NCBI RefSeq assembly: GCF_017573505.1
Contig: NZ_JAGEOJ010000007.1
Coordinates: forward strand, 62,001-126,000
Source of the DNA: Actinomadura barringtoniae
GTDB taxonomy: Bacteria > Actinomycetota > Actinomycetes > Streptosporangiales > Streptosporangiaceae
Length of the DNA stretch: 64,000 bases
Direction: 5' to 3'
Both the position numbers and the translations under genes were made by a program. Below the pieces are notes generated by a model, which worked only from the letters and a program-made list of their open reading frames with translations, did not search any database and was not told the DNA's origin. Position 1 is the first letter of the stretch, and every line of letters begins with the position of its first letter. This document shows positions 34,400 through 42,368 of this stretch, piece after piece.

Positions 34400-35322
34400 C
34401 AGCGTTCTCCCCTCGCCTGCGCCAGGTCCACCCTGAAGCCCTTGATGAATATGAACGCGATGAGGACGACCGACAGGAACAGCAGCACGCCGACCGCGTC
34501 ACCGAGACCGATCGCGGTCCGGGTGATCGTCTGCCGGTAGGTGAGGAACGACAGGCTCTCGGTCTTGTTCTGGCCCGAGGTCATCACGAAGATGCTGTCG
34601 AAGATCCGCCAGGCGTCGAGGGTGCGGAACAGCACCGCGACCAGGATGGCCGCCTTCATGTTGGGGATGGTCACCCGCCACAGCCGCTGCCAGGCGGTCG
34701 CGCCGTCCACCGTCGCCGCCTCGCCCAGGTCGTTCGGCACCTGCGCGAGCCCGGCGAGCAGCAGCAGCGACACGAACGGCGTGGTCTTCCACACCTCGCT
34801 GAGGATGATGACGAACATCGACGACCAGCGCCCGGAGAACCAGGCGTAGTCGCCGAGGCCGAACCACTGGTCCACGAAGCCCGACTGCACGTCGAAGGCG
34901 TACTTCCAGGCGAACGCGGAGATCACGGTGACGATGCCGTACGGGATCAGGATCGAGGTCCGCACCGTGCGGCGGCCGAAGATCGCCTTGTGCATCACCA
35001 TCGCGAACGCGAAGCCGAGCACGACCTCGACCGCGACGGTCACCGCGGTGATGAAGAACGTGGTCAGCACGTCCTGCCAGAACAGCGCGTCGGTGAGGGC
35101 CGTCACGTAGTTGCCGAACCACACGAACGTCTTGTCGTCCGGCGAGGTGAGCCGGTAGCGGAACAGCGACAGGTACAGCGCGTTGATCAGCGGGTAGCCG
35201 GTCACCAGCAGCATGACGATGACGGCCGGGGCGGAGAGCAGCAGCCCGAGGCGGCGCTCGGCGCGCGCCCGGTCGGAGACCTCCGGGCGGGCGGTCGCGG
35301 GCCGGTCCACGGCGATGGTCAT
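34399..35322 (-). CDS. sugA: Sugar ABC permease, SugA/MalF type
   Basis: 307 residues, six membrane helices. EAA loop 'VPNDLGEAATVDGATAWQRLWRVTIPNMKAAILVAV' is MalF/CUT1 type. The start overlaps no upstream gene; its stop is fused to the next permease start. The N-terminus has 'ERRLGLLLSAPAVIVMLLVTGYPLINALYLSLFRYRLTSP', the usual first helix. Partner of the MalG-like permease in the membrane. Confidence 0.9.
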   Translation of the reverse strand: MTIAVDRPATARPEVSDRARAERRLGLLLSAPAVIVMLLVTGYPLINALYLSLFRYRLTSPDDKTFVWFGNYVTALTDALFWQDVLTTFFITAVTVAVEVVLGFAFAMVMHKAIFGRRTVRTSILIPYGIVTVISAFAWKYAFDVQSGFVDQWFGLGDYAWFSGRWSSMFVIILSEVWKTTPFVSLLLLAGLAQVPNDLGEAATVDGATAWQRLWRVTIPNMKAAILVAVLFRTLDAWRIFDSIFVMTSGQNKTESLSFLTYRQTITRTAIGLGDAVGVLLFLSVVLIAFIFIKGFRVDLAQARGER

Positions 35323-35338
35323 GACGCGCGCTCCTCTC

Positions 35339-36697
35339 TCACAGCAACCTCTGATCGCGCAGGACCTTGGGCACGAACTCGTCGGTGACCCGCGGGGTGG
35401 TCGAGGGGTTCACCGACGCGGGCGGGTGCCACTTGCTCTGGATCCCGCCGGACACGTCCGGGTAGTACGGCGTGATGGGCCGCGGCTCGGCCGAGTTGAT
35501 GGAGTCCCTGATCAGCGCCGCCATCGGGAACTTCTTGACGACGTCGGCGTCGTCGAAGATCGCGGGCCGGGCACCGGGGTTGCCCTCGCTGAGCATGTAC
35601 TCCTTCATGTGCGGCTCGCTGGTGATGCACTGCGCGGCCGCGACGGCCTCGGCGTCGTGCTTGGTGAAGGCGCCGATGCCGAGCTCGATCCCGCCGAACG
35701 GCGGTTTGCTCGGCTGCCCGGCGACCACCTGCGGGTACTTGGCCCAGCCGATGTCGGCGGGCACGCTCTTCGGGATGACGCCCGACTCGGCGTCGCCGAG
35801 GTCGGCGGCGTAGATGTAGGGCCAGTTGACCATGAAGCCGCCGTTGGAGGCGTTGAACTCGTTGCGGGCCTGGTCCTCGATGTCGGTGGACAGCGTCGGG
35901 CTCGCGGCCTTGGAGGTGGCGAGCTTGCGGATGATCCGCGCCGCCTGCTGACCGGCCGGGTTGTCGAGGGTGACCTTGGCGTCGGCCCCCTTCTGCGGGT
36001 CGGTGAGGACCGTGCCGCCCGCGGATGCGACGAGGGCGTTGATCCACACCATGTAGCCCTCGTACTTGTTACCGGTCATCGCGACCGTGGTGCCGCTCTT
36101 CACCGCGCCGTCGATCATCTGGTCCCAGGTGAAGTTCGCCGCGGTCGGGTCGACGCCGGCCTTCTGCGCGGCGGACTTGCGGTACCAGAGCAGCTGGGTG
36201 TTGGCCCAGAACGGCGCCGCGTAGAGCTTGCCGTTCCACTTGGCGCTCTCCACCGCGGCGGGGAAGACGCCGCTGGTGAGCTGCGCGGCCTCGGCGTCGG
36301 TGAACTGCCTGAGGAACCCGGCGTTCGCGGCCTCGGCGACGAACACCGGGTCCAGGCTCATGAGGTCGAGCCCGGAGTCCTTGGCGGCCAGGCGGCGGAC
36401 GAGTTGCTCGCGCTGGTCGGTGGCGCCGTTCGGCAGGATCGAGGTCTTGATCTTGTACTTGCCGCCGGAGGCCTGCGTGCACTCGGACGCGAGCTTGGCC
36501 TGGCCGCCGTTGTCGGGGTTGATGTACCAGGTCAGGGTCGGCGGCCCGCCACTGCTGCCGCACCCCGTGAGAGTCCCGGCGAGAAGGCCGAGCGCCGCCG
36601 CGCCCCTGAGCCAAGGGCTCCCCCGCCTGCCACCGGGCAGGGGGCTGCCCCGCCCGATGTTCGCTCGTCCGCTCCTTCGTCGTGCGATGTCGGCCAT
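35339..36697 (-). CDS. lpqY: Sugar-binding lipoprotein (LpqY/MalE type)
   Basis: 452 residues from ATG 36697, with GGGAGG about 5 nt upstream. The signal peptide has an unusually long Arg-rich N-region (about 30 residues) and a lipobox 'LTGCGSS'. The mature protein is a type-I extracellular solute-binding protein ('LTWYINPDNGGQAKLASECTQAS', 'YWP-like' ligand segments such as 'VNWPYIYAADL'). In mycobacteria the same gene order recycles trehalose; here the sugar is inferred to be a disaccharide. It is the first gene of a four-gene importer operon. Confidence 0.88.
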   Translation of the reverse strand: MADIARRRSGRANIGRGSPLPGGRRGSPWLRGAAALGLLAGTLTGCGSSGGPPTLTWYINPDNGGQAKLASECTQASGGKYKIKTSILPNGATDQREQLVRRLAAKDSGLDLMSLDPVFVAEAANAGFLRQFTDAEAAQLTSGVFPAAVESAKWNGKLYAAPFWANTQLLWYRKSAAQKAGVDPTAANFTWDQMIDGAVKSGTTVAMTGNKYEGYMVWINALVASAGGTVLTDPQKGADAKVTLDNPAGQQAARIIRKLATSKAASPTLSTDIEDQARNEFNASNGGFMVNWPYIYAADLGDAESGVIPKSVPADIGWAKYPQVVAGQPSKPPFGGIELGIGAFTKHDAEAVAAAQCITSEPHMKEYMLSEGNPGARPAIFDDADVVKKFPMAALIRDSINSAEPRPITPYYPDVSGGIQSKWHPPASVNPSTTPRVTDEFVPKVLRDQRLL

Positions 36698-36824
36698 CGG
36701 GCCTCCCGAAGCTCGGGCGCGTTGCTGGCGGGTTGTACCGGTCCCATTACGCGGCGGGACCGTGCATTCACTGAAACACCGCGCTCCGGGGCTGTCGAGA
36801 CGCCAACTTCTTGGTGATCAAATC

Positions 36825-36840
36825 GCAACACACAGGAAAC
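36825..36840 (+). promoter_or_regulatory. GlnR-like a/b box upstream of amt
   Basis: GCAAC-6 nt-GAAAC at 36825-36840 resembles the actinobacterial GlnR half-site pair (GTnAC-n6-GAAAC). Further GTAAC (36854-36858) and GAAAC (36876-36880) follow with 11-bp phasing. The position is right for control of the ammonium transporter starting at 36932. Motif by eye only. Confidence 0.4.
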
Positions 36841-36931
36841 GCGAAACCTGGCGGTAACACATCGGCATCAAGGTCGAAACGGGCATCGATGATCCTCAAC
36901 CGGACACTTGGCCCCCCTCCTGGGAGACGAC

Positions 36932-38248
36932 GTGCCCGAGAAGATCGACGCCGGTGCGACCGCCTGGCTGCTGGCGAGCACCGCGCTCGTGCTGCTGATG
37001 ACCCCCGGACTCGCGCTGTTCTACGGCGGGATGGTCCGGGCCAAGAGCACGCTCAACATGATCATGATGAGCTTCGTGTCGATCGCGCTGGTCACCGTCG
37101 TGTGGCTGGTGGCCGGGTACAGCCTGGCGTTCGGCGACGACATCGGCGGCGGGCTGCTCGGCGGCTTGGACCACGCGGGGTTCTCGGGGATCACGCCGGA
37201 GACCGCGCACGGCAAGGTGCCCGAGCTGCTGTTCGCCACGTTCCAGCTCACCTTCGCGATCATCACGGCCGCGCTGATCAGCGGCGCCGTCGCCGACCGG
37301 GCCAAGTTCTCGGCATGGCTGGTGTTCGTGCCGGTGTGGACGCTGCTGGTGTACGTCCCGATCGCGCACTGGGTGTGGGGTCCCGGCGGCTGGATCGCCG
37401 AGCTCGGGACGCTGGACTACGCGGGCGGGCTGGTCGTCGAGATCGCCTCGGGCGCGTCCGCGCTGGCGATGGCGCTGGTGCTCGGGCCGCGCATCGGTTT
37501 CAAGAAGGAGGCCATGCGGCCGCACAACCTGCCGATGGTGCTGCTCGGCGTCGGGCTGCTGTGGTTCGGGTGGTTCGGCTTCAACGCGGGCTCGGCACTG
37601 TCGGCGGACGGGATCGCGGCGGGCGTCTTCCTCAACACGCTGGTCGCGGGCTGTACGGGCCTGCTGGGGTGGCTGTTCGTGGAGCAGCGGCGGGACGGGC
37701 ACCCGACCACGTTCGGCGCCGCGTCCGGGGTGGTCGCCGGGCTGGTCGCGATCACGCCCTCGTGCGGATCGGTGAACGTGCTGGGCGCCCTGGCGGTCGG
37801 GCTGGCGGCGGGCGTGGTCTGCTCGTACGCGGTGGGCTGGAAGTTCCGCCTCGGCTACGACGACTCGCTCGACGTGGTCGGCGTGCACGGGGTCGGAGGC
37901 ATCATCGGCACGCTGCTCATCGGGCTGCTGGCCTCCCGCATGATGACCGGCGGCAAGGAGGGACTGCTGCTCGGCGGCGGCGCGAGCCAGCTCGGCAAGC
38001 AGGCGATCGCCGTCCCGGCCGTCGCGGCCTTCGCGTTCACCGCCACCTACGTCATCGCCAAGGTGATCGACAAGGCGATGGGCTTCCGGGTGAGCGAAGA
38101 GGACGAGACCTCCGGCGTGGACCTCGCACTGCACGCCGAGACCGCGTACGAGCACGGCGTCCTCGGCCACGCGACGCCCCTCGGCCCTGTTTCTGAGCTT
38201 TCGCGGCCTCGGCCCGCTCGCCTGGCGGCTCGCGAACCGAACCGCTAA
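36932..38248 (+). CDS. amt: Ammonium transporter (Amt/Rh family)
   Basis: 438 residues from GTG 36932 with GGGAG 5 nt upstream. Eleven membrane helices; 'TPGLALFYGGMVRAKSTLNMIMMS' is the first signature, 'AHWVWGPGGWI', 'ALDYAGGLVVE'-like 'TLDYAGGLVVEIASGASAL', 'LGVGLLWFGWFGFNAGSA' and the twin-His 'GVHGVGGIIG' (pore His) are all present. It moves ammonium across the membrane. No PII (glnB) gene follows, unlike in many actinobacteria; the C-terminal tail from about residue 405 is divergent and Pro/Arg-rich. GlnR-like boxes precede it. Confidence 0.92.
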   Translation: MPEKIDAGATAWLLASTALVLLMTPGLALFYGGMVRAKSTLNMIMMSFVSIALVTVVWLVAGYSLAFGDDIGGGLLGGLDHAGFSGITPETAHGKVPELLFATFQLTFAIITAALISGAVADRAKFSAWLVFVPVWTLLVYVPIAHWVWGPGGWIAELGTLDYAGGLVVEIASGASALAMALVLGPRIGFKKEAMRPHNLPMVLLGVGLLWFGWFGFNAGSALSADGIAAGVFLNTLVAGCTGLLGWLFVEQRRDGHPTTFGAASGVVAGLVAITPSCGSVNVLGALAVGLAAGVVCSYAVGWKFRLGYDDSLDVVGVHGVGGIIGTLLIGLLASRMMTGGKEGLLLGGGASQLGKQAIAVPAVAAFAFTATYVIAKVIDKAMGFRVSEEDETSGVDLALHAETAYEHGVLGHATPLGPVSELSRPRPARLAAREPNR

Positions 38249-38276
38249 AGAGGCGAGCGCGACATCGCTTCGCGAT

Positions 38277-38320
38277 CTGACCTGCGGGTCCTCGCCTCCG
38301 GCTTCGGACCCGCAGGTCAG
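38277..38320. terminator. Hairpin downstream of amt
   Basis: Perfect 15-bp inverted repeat, arms 38277-38291 (CTGACCTGCGGGTCC) and 38306-38320, loop 14 nt, 28 bp after the amt stop and between converging genes. Probably a bidirectional terminator. Confidence 0.7.
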
Positions 38321-38371
38321 GTAGCGCGCTCGCGTGCGTGGCTGAGGCCCCCCGGCCCGACTTCGTCGGGA

Positions 38372-38468
38372 TCAGTAGCCACCTCCGTAGCCGCCCGAGT
38401 CGGAGCCAATGCCGGAGCCCGAACCGGAGCCGCTCCCGTTCCCGTAGCCGCCGTCGCCGCCGTCACCC
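38372..38468 (-). pseudogene. Possible frameshifted Gly/Ser-rich tail of the lipoprotein
   Basis: Removing one G from the GGGG run just before the lipoprotein stop gives a frame reading '..SAGDGGDGGYGNGSGSG' and ending '..SDSGGYGGGY' at the TGA 38372-38374. The continuing Gly/Ser/Tyr composition and the absence of another use for this stretch suggest a real extension lost by a one-base indel or sequencing error. Confidence 0.4.
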
Positions 38469-39398
38469 CGCGCTCGGCGCGGTCGTGATCTTCTTGCCGG
38501 TCGGCGAGACGAGCCACCAGACGTTCCCCACGGCCTGGCCGTTGGTGTCGCCGGGGGTGGTGTCCTTCTCGTAGTAGTACATGGGCCAGCCGTTGATGGT
38601 GAGCTGGCACTTGCCGTCGTCCTTGCGCTCGATGAAGTTCACGTCCTTGCGCTCGATGCCCTCGAGCTTGAGCTTCTTCCAGCCGTTGAAGGTCACCGGC
38701 GGCCAGGCCTTCTTGCACGCGCCGAAGCAGGTGGAGTCCTTGGGCTTGTCCTTGTCGTAGCGGTACATGACGCGGCCCTTGCCGTCGGTCACGATCGCGC
38801 CGTACTTGGCGTCCTGCTTGACCTTGATGCTCGTCCAGCCGGCCCAGCGCCCGCCCTGCTGGGTGGGCTGCGCGGCGACGTTCGCGGCGGCCTTCTTGCC
38901 GTCCGGAGCCGCGGCGTACCAGGTCTTGCCGACGCCCTGGCCCTTGGCGTCACCGGGACTCTGGTCCTTGGCGTAGGTGTAGAGCGGCCAGCCGTTCAAG
39001 GTCACCTGCCACTTGCCGTCGGGCCGCTTCACCTTGCCGACCAGGCTCTCGTCCACGCCCTTCACCTGCGGGTCCTCGTTGGAGGCCCACACCGGCGGCC
39101 ACGCCTTGGCGCACGCGCCCATGCACGTCGACGCCGGCGGCCGCGCGGTGTCCTTGTCGAAGCGGTAAAGCGTCTTGCCCTCGCCGTTCGTCACGACCTT
39201 GCCGATCTTGCTGACGCTGGCCACCTCCAGCGTGGTCGGCTCCGCCACCTGTTGAGCCGTGTCCTGCTGTGGTTTGGCCTGCGCGCCCGCCGACAGGTTC
39301 TTCTTGTTGTTCGCCTGCTCGGTGCCGCACGCGGTCAGCACCAGTCCCGTCGCGGTCAGGGCGGCCGCCGCAGGGATCGCCCACTTCGGGAAGTCCAT
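38463..39398 (-). CDS. Lipoprotein with two secreted-repeat (COG4315-type) domains
   Basis: 311 residues from ATG 39398, with GGAGGAA 5 nt upstream. Lipobox 'VLTACGT'. Two homologous repeats of about 110 residues, each with a strand 'GKTLYRFDKD'/'GRVMYRYDKD', a Cys pair 'STCMGACAKAWPPV'/'STCFGACKKAWPPV', and 'LNGWPLYTYAKDQSPGDAKGQGV'/'INGWPMYYYEKDTTPGDTNGQAV'. This is the lipoprotein_15 repeat; function unknown. Just past the stop (TGA within GCGGGGTGA), a one-base shift opens a Gly/Ser/Tyr-rich frame of about 32 codons to 38372, suggesting a frameshifted C-terminus. Confidence 0.88.
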   Translation of the reverse strand: MDFPKWAIPAAAALTATGLVLTACGTEQANNKKNLSAGAQAKPQQDTAQQVAEPTTLEVASVSKIGKVVTNGEGKTLYRFDKDTARPPASTCMGACAKAWPPVWASNEDPQVKGVDESLVGKVKRPDGKWQVTLNGWPLYTYAKDQSPGDAKGQGVGKTWYAAAPDGKKAAANVAAQPTQQGGRWAGWTSIKVKQDAKYGAIVTDGKGRVMYRYDKDKPKDSTCFGACKKAWPPVTFNGWKKLKLEGIERKDVNFIERKDDGKCQLTINGWPMYYYEKDTTPGDTNGQAVGNVWWLVSPTGKKITTAPSAG

Positions 39399-39569
39399 CT
39401 CGTTCCTCCAGTCAGTCACGTTCACTCGAAGCGGAGCAGCCGCGCCGCTCTCCCCGGGATCGCCTCGCAGTACGGGGACCGGTGGGGAACGGGTTCAATC
39501 GCTTGCGTGACGCCGGACACGCGAACCGCAATGGCTCTTGGCCCGTCCAAGAGCCAGGAGGTGCGGGCG

Positions 39570-40727
39570 ATGGTGATGGACGACGACAGGGTCGACCTGT
39601 TCAAACCCGTTGCGCCGCCGCCCGATCCGCCGCCCGCCGGACCCGGCTGGATCGTCGTTCCGGCCCGCGCCATCGCCCTGGTGGTCGTGCTGCCGTTCCG
39701 CCTCGTTCACGACCTGTTCATGCTGATCGGCCGGGGAATTCGTGGCCTGATGCGGACAGTGGGCCAGGCGCTCTACGCGTGGCTCCTGCGCCCCGTGGGG
39801 CGCCTCTTCGCCGCCATCGGCCACGGCATCGCGGCGGCCTTCGACTTCCTGCTCGTCCGGCCGTTGCGCTGGCTGGTCGTCGTGGTCATCCTCGGATTCC
39901 TGCGCCTGTTCGGGCGGGGAACGGGCCGCCTGGGCCGCTGGTTCTACCGGATGCTCCTCGCCCCGATCGGCCGCTTCTTCGCCTGGATCGGCCGCGGCAT
40001 GGCCACCGGCTTCACTCGGCTGTGGCGAGGCCTGCTCTGGCTGCTGAACGTCCTCATCGTCCTACCGCTCACCCTCGTCGGCAGGGGCCTGGCCTGGCTC
40101 TTCAGAGGCATCGCCACCGCGGCGGGCGCCGTGGCGATGGCCATCGCCTGGGTCTTCGCCACGGTCGTCGTGCTCCCGCTGGCCCTCCTGTGGCGCCACA
40201 TCCTGCGCCCGCCGCTGCAAGGCCTGTGGTGGCTGCTCCGCAAGATCGGCTCCGGCCTCGCCTACATCGGCCACGGCATCGCCGCGATCGGCCGCGCGAT
40301 CGGAGCCGGCCTGGCAGCGGTCGCCCGAGTGATCGGCGCCGGGCTCGCGTACATCGGCCGTGGGATCGCAGCCGTCTTCCGTGCGATCGGGTCGGGGATC
40401 GCGGCGGTCTGGCGCGTGATCGCCGCCGCTTTCGCGTGGGCCTGGCGGACGGCGAGCATGATCCTTCGCCGGCTGGGCCGGGTCCTCATCGTGATCCCGG
40501 CGCTCGCGATCTACCGGTACGTCCTGCGGCCGATCGGCCTGGGCGTCACGTGGGTCTGGCGGACGTTCGTCGTCCTGCCCGCCCGCTGGATCGGGAGCGT
40601 CGTCCGCACCGTGTGGCACGTCACCGTGCGCGCACCGCTGCGCTGGATCAACCAGAGCCTCGTGCTCCCGGTCCGCGTGGCCGCCCGCGACATCCGGCTC
40701 CAGCTCAGGCGCGCGTTCCGAGGCTGA
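39570..40727 (+). CDS. Repetitive Gly/Arg/hydrophobic membrane protein, unknown
   Basis: 385 residues from ATG 39570 (AGGAGGT 7 nt upstream); GTG 39561 is possible. After a short acidic, Pro-rich head ('DDDRVDLFKPVAPPPDPPP'), almost the whole chain is alternating hydrophobic and glycine segments with Arg at intervals: 'IGRGIRGLMR', 'IGHGIAAAF', 'IGRGMATGFTRLWRG', 'IGAGLAAVARVIGAGLAYIGRGIAAVFRAIGSGIAAVW'. The repeat unit is roughly 11-14 residues with the I-G-x-G-[IL]-A core, and the hydrophobic runs look membrane-inserting. No family recognised. A strong terminator follows. Confidence 0.75.
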   Translation: MVMDDDRVDLFKPVAPPPDPPPAGPGWIVVPARAIALVVVLPFRLVHDLFMLIGRGIRGLMRTVGQALYAWLLRPVGRLFAAIGHGIAAAFDFLLVRPLRWLVVVVILGFLRLFGRGTGRLGRWFYRMLLAPIGRFFAWIGRGMATGFTRLWRGLLWLLNVLIVLPLTLVGRGLAWLFRGIATAAGAVAMAIAWVFATVVVLPLALLWRHILRPPLQGLWWLLRKIGSGLAYIGHGIAAIGRAIGAGLAAVARVIGAGLAYIGRGIAAVFRAIGSGIAAVWRVIAAAFAWAWRTASMILRRLGRVLIVIPALAIYRYVLRPIGLGVTWVWRTFVVLPARWIGSVVRTVWHVTVRAPLRWINQSLVLPVRVAARDIRLQLRRAFRG

Positions 40728-40732
40728 ACGGA

Positions 40733-40763
40733 GAAGGGCCCGGCCGTGGTGGCCGGGCCCTTC
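40733..40763. terminator. Bidirectional terminator
   Basis: Perfect 13-bp inverted repeat, GAAGGGCCCGGCC (40733-40745) and GGCCGGGCCCTTC (40751-40763), loop 5 nt, between converging genes that end at 40727 and 40769. Confidence 0.85.
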
Positions 40764-40768
40764 AACGG

Positions 40769-40981
40769 TTACTCGTTCTCTTCGTTCGAGTTCTCTTCGC
40801 TGGTGTCGGTCTGCTGCTGCGAGCGCTCACGGAGCTTGCGCAGCAGTTCCCGCTTCTGGGCGAGCGGATCGTTGCTCTCGGGAAGCGACGAACCCGGCTT
40901 GCCGGCGAGCGACTTGCGCGAGAGCTTCTTGCGCTGGCCGCCTACGCCGAGCAGGCCGTCTCGGCCACGGTTCTTGGACAT
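40769..40981 (-). CDS. Small basic protein, DUF6243-like
   Basis: 70 residues from ATG 40981 (GGGAGA upstream); an upstream in-frame extension is not conserved-looking. 'MSKNRGRDGLLGVGGQRKKLSRKSL' start and a long charged helix with an Asn/Glu-rich tail ('SEENSNEENE'). This looks like the small actinobacterial DUF6243 family. Cytoplasmic, probably nucleic-acid- or ribosome-associated by charge, but its role is unknown. Confidence 0.75.
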   Translation of the reverse strand: MSKNRGRDGLLGVGGQRKKLSRKSLAGKPGSSLPESNDPLAQKRELLRKLRERSQQQTDTSEENSNEENE

Positions 40982-41219
40982 GGTGGTCTCCCGTAGGACA
41001 GGCGTGCTGGATTTCGTGCACCCATGTCCGGCCTGCGCGGGAGATCGCGGGAGCGGCCGCTGATCGCGTCTAGGCCGGACCAGCCGCCAGGCGCTCGCGA
41101 ACCACACGCAACGGGGTCGGCCACCATGCGGTGGCGTACGCATTGATCAGCATGTTCCCCACCCTGCCAAGGGGGCGGGATGGCGCTCAACAGGTTTTCG
41201 CCTGAGACAATCGATCGCG

Positions 41220-42299
41220 ATGTACAGACTTCTGTTCAACCAGGTCATTGCCCGCTTCATGGACGCCGAGGGCGTCCATCACGCGACCATGCGGGCGCTG
41301 AGGGTCATCCAGGCCGCTCCGCCGGCGGCTCCGCTGGTCAAGCGGGTGCTCGGGCCGCGTGATCCGGCGCTGGCGGTGCGGGCGTTTGGGCTGGAGTTCC
41401 CGGGGCCGCTGGGGCTCGCGGCCGGGTTCGACAAGGACGCGGTGGCGTACGAGGCGCTGGCGGCGTTCGGGTTCGGGCACGTGGAGATCGGCACGGTCAC
41501 CGGGCAGGCGCAGCCGGGCAATCCGAAGCCGCGGCTGTGGCGGCTGGTGCCGGACCGGGCGGTCATCAACCGGATGGGCTTCAACAACCAGGGCTCGGAG
41601 GCGGCGGCGCGGCGGCTGCGGGCGCGGCGGCCGGGCACCGTGGTCGGGGTCAACATCGGCAAGACCAAGGTCGTTCCGGAGGCCGAGGCCGCCGGGGACT
41701 ACGTGGCGAGCGCCGAGCGGCTGGCCCCGTACGCCGACTACCTGGTGGTGAACGTGAGCTCGCCCAACACCCCTGGGCTGCGCAACCTCCAGGCGGTCGA
41801 ACACCTGCGGCCGCTGCTGTCGGCGGTACGGGAGGCGGCCGACCGGGCTACCGAGAAGCGTGTGCCGCTGCTGGTGAAGATCGCGCCGGATCTGGCCGAC
41901 GATGATGTGGACGCGGTCGCGGATCTGGCGCTCGAACTGGGGCTGGACGGCATCATCGCCACGAACACCACGATCGGGCGGGACGGGCTGGCGAGCGACC
42001 CGGCGCTGGTGAAGGAGACCGGCGGGCTGTCGGGTGCGCCTCTGAAGGCGCGTTCGGTGGAGGTGCTGCGGCGGCTCAAGGCGCGGGTCGGCGACCAGCT
42101 GGTCCTGGTCTCGGTCGGTGGTGTCGAGAACGCCGACGATGTGTGGGAGCGGCTGCGGGCGGGCGCGACCCTGGTCCAGGGCTACACCGGCATGATCTAC
42201 GGCGGGCCGCTCTGGGCGTACAAGATCAACCGGGAGCTGGCGCGGCGGCTGCGCGGCAGCTCCTACCGGACGCTGGGCGAGGTCTCCGCCGGTCACTGA
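41220..42299 (+). CDS. pyrD: Dihydroorotate dehydrogenase (quinone), class 2
   Basis: 359 residues. The N-terminal amphipathic segment 'MYRLLFNQVIARFMDAEGVHHATMRAL' is the class-2 membrane-docking part. Motifs: 'FPGPLGLAAGFDKDAVAYEAL', 'VEIGTVTGQAQPGNPKPRLWRL', 'INRMGFNNQG', 'NVSSPNTPGLR' with the catalytic Ser, 'PLLVKIAPDL', 'IIATNTTIGR' and 'SVGGVENADDV'. It oxidises dihydroorotate to orotate in pyrimidine synthesis, passing electrons to quinone via FMN. Gene ends 69 bp before the exchanger gene. Confidence 0.96.
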   Translation: MYRLLFNQVIARFMDAEGVHHATMRALRVIQAAPPAAPLVKRVLGPRDPALAVRAFGLEFPGPLGLAAGFDKDAVAYEALAAFGFGHVEIGTVTGQAQPGNPKPRLWRLVPDRAVINRMGFNNQGSEAAARRLRARRPGTVVGVNIGKTKVVPEAEAAGDYVASAERLAPYADYLVVNVSSPNTPGLRNLQAVEHLRPLLSAVREAADRATEKRVPLLVKIAPDLADDDVDAVADLALELGLDGIIATNTTIGRDGLASDPALVKETGGLSGAPLKARSVEVLRRLKARVGDQLVLVSVGGVENADDVWERLRAGATLVQGYTGMIYGGPLWAYKINRELARRLRGSSYRTLGEVSAGH

Positions 42300-42368
42300 T
42301 CGGGAAATTTGCCGGGCGCGAACGGGCACATTGGTGTCGGCAGACCCGCCTGACGGCACTGTGCAGGC

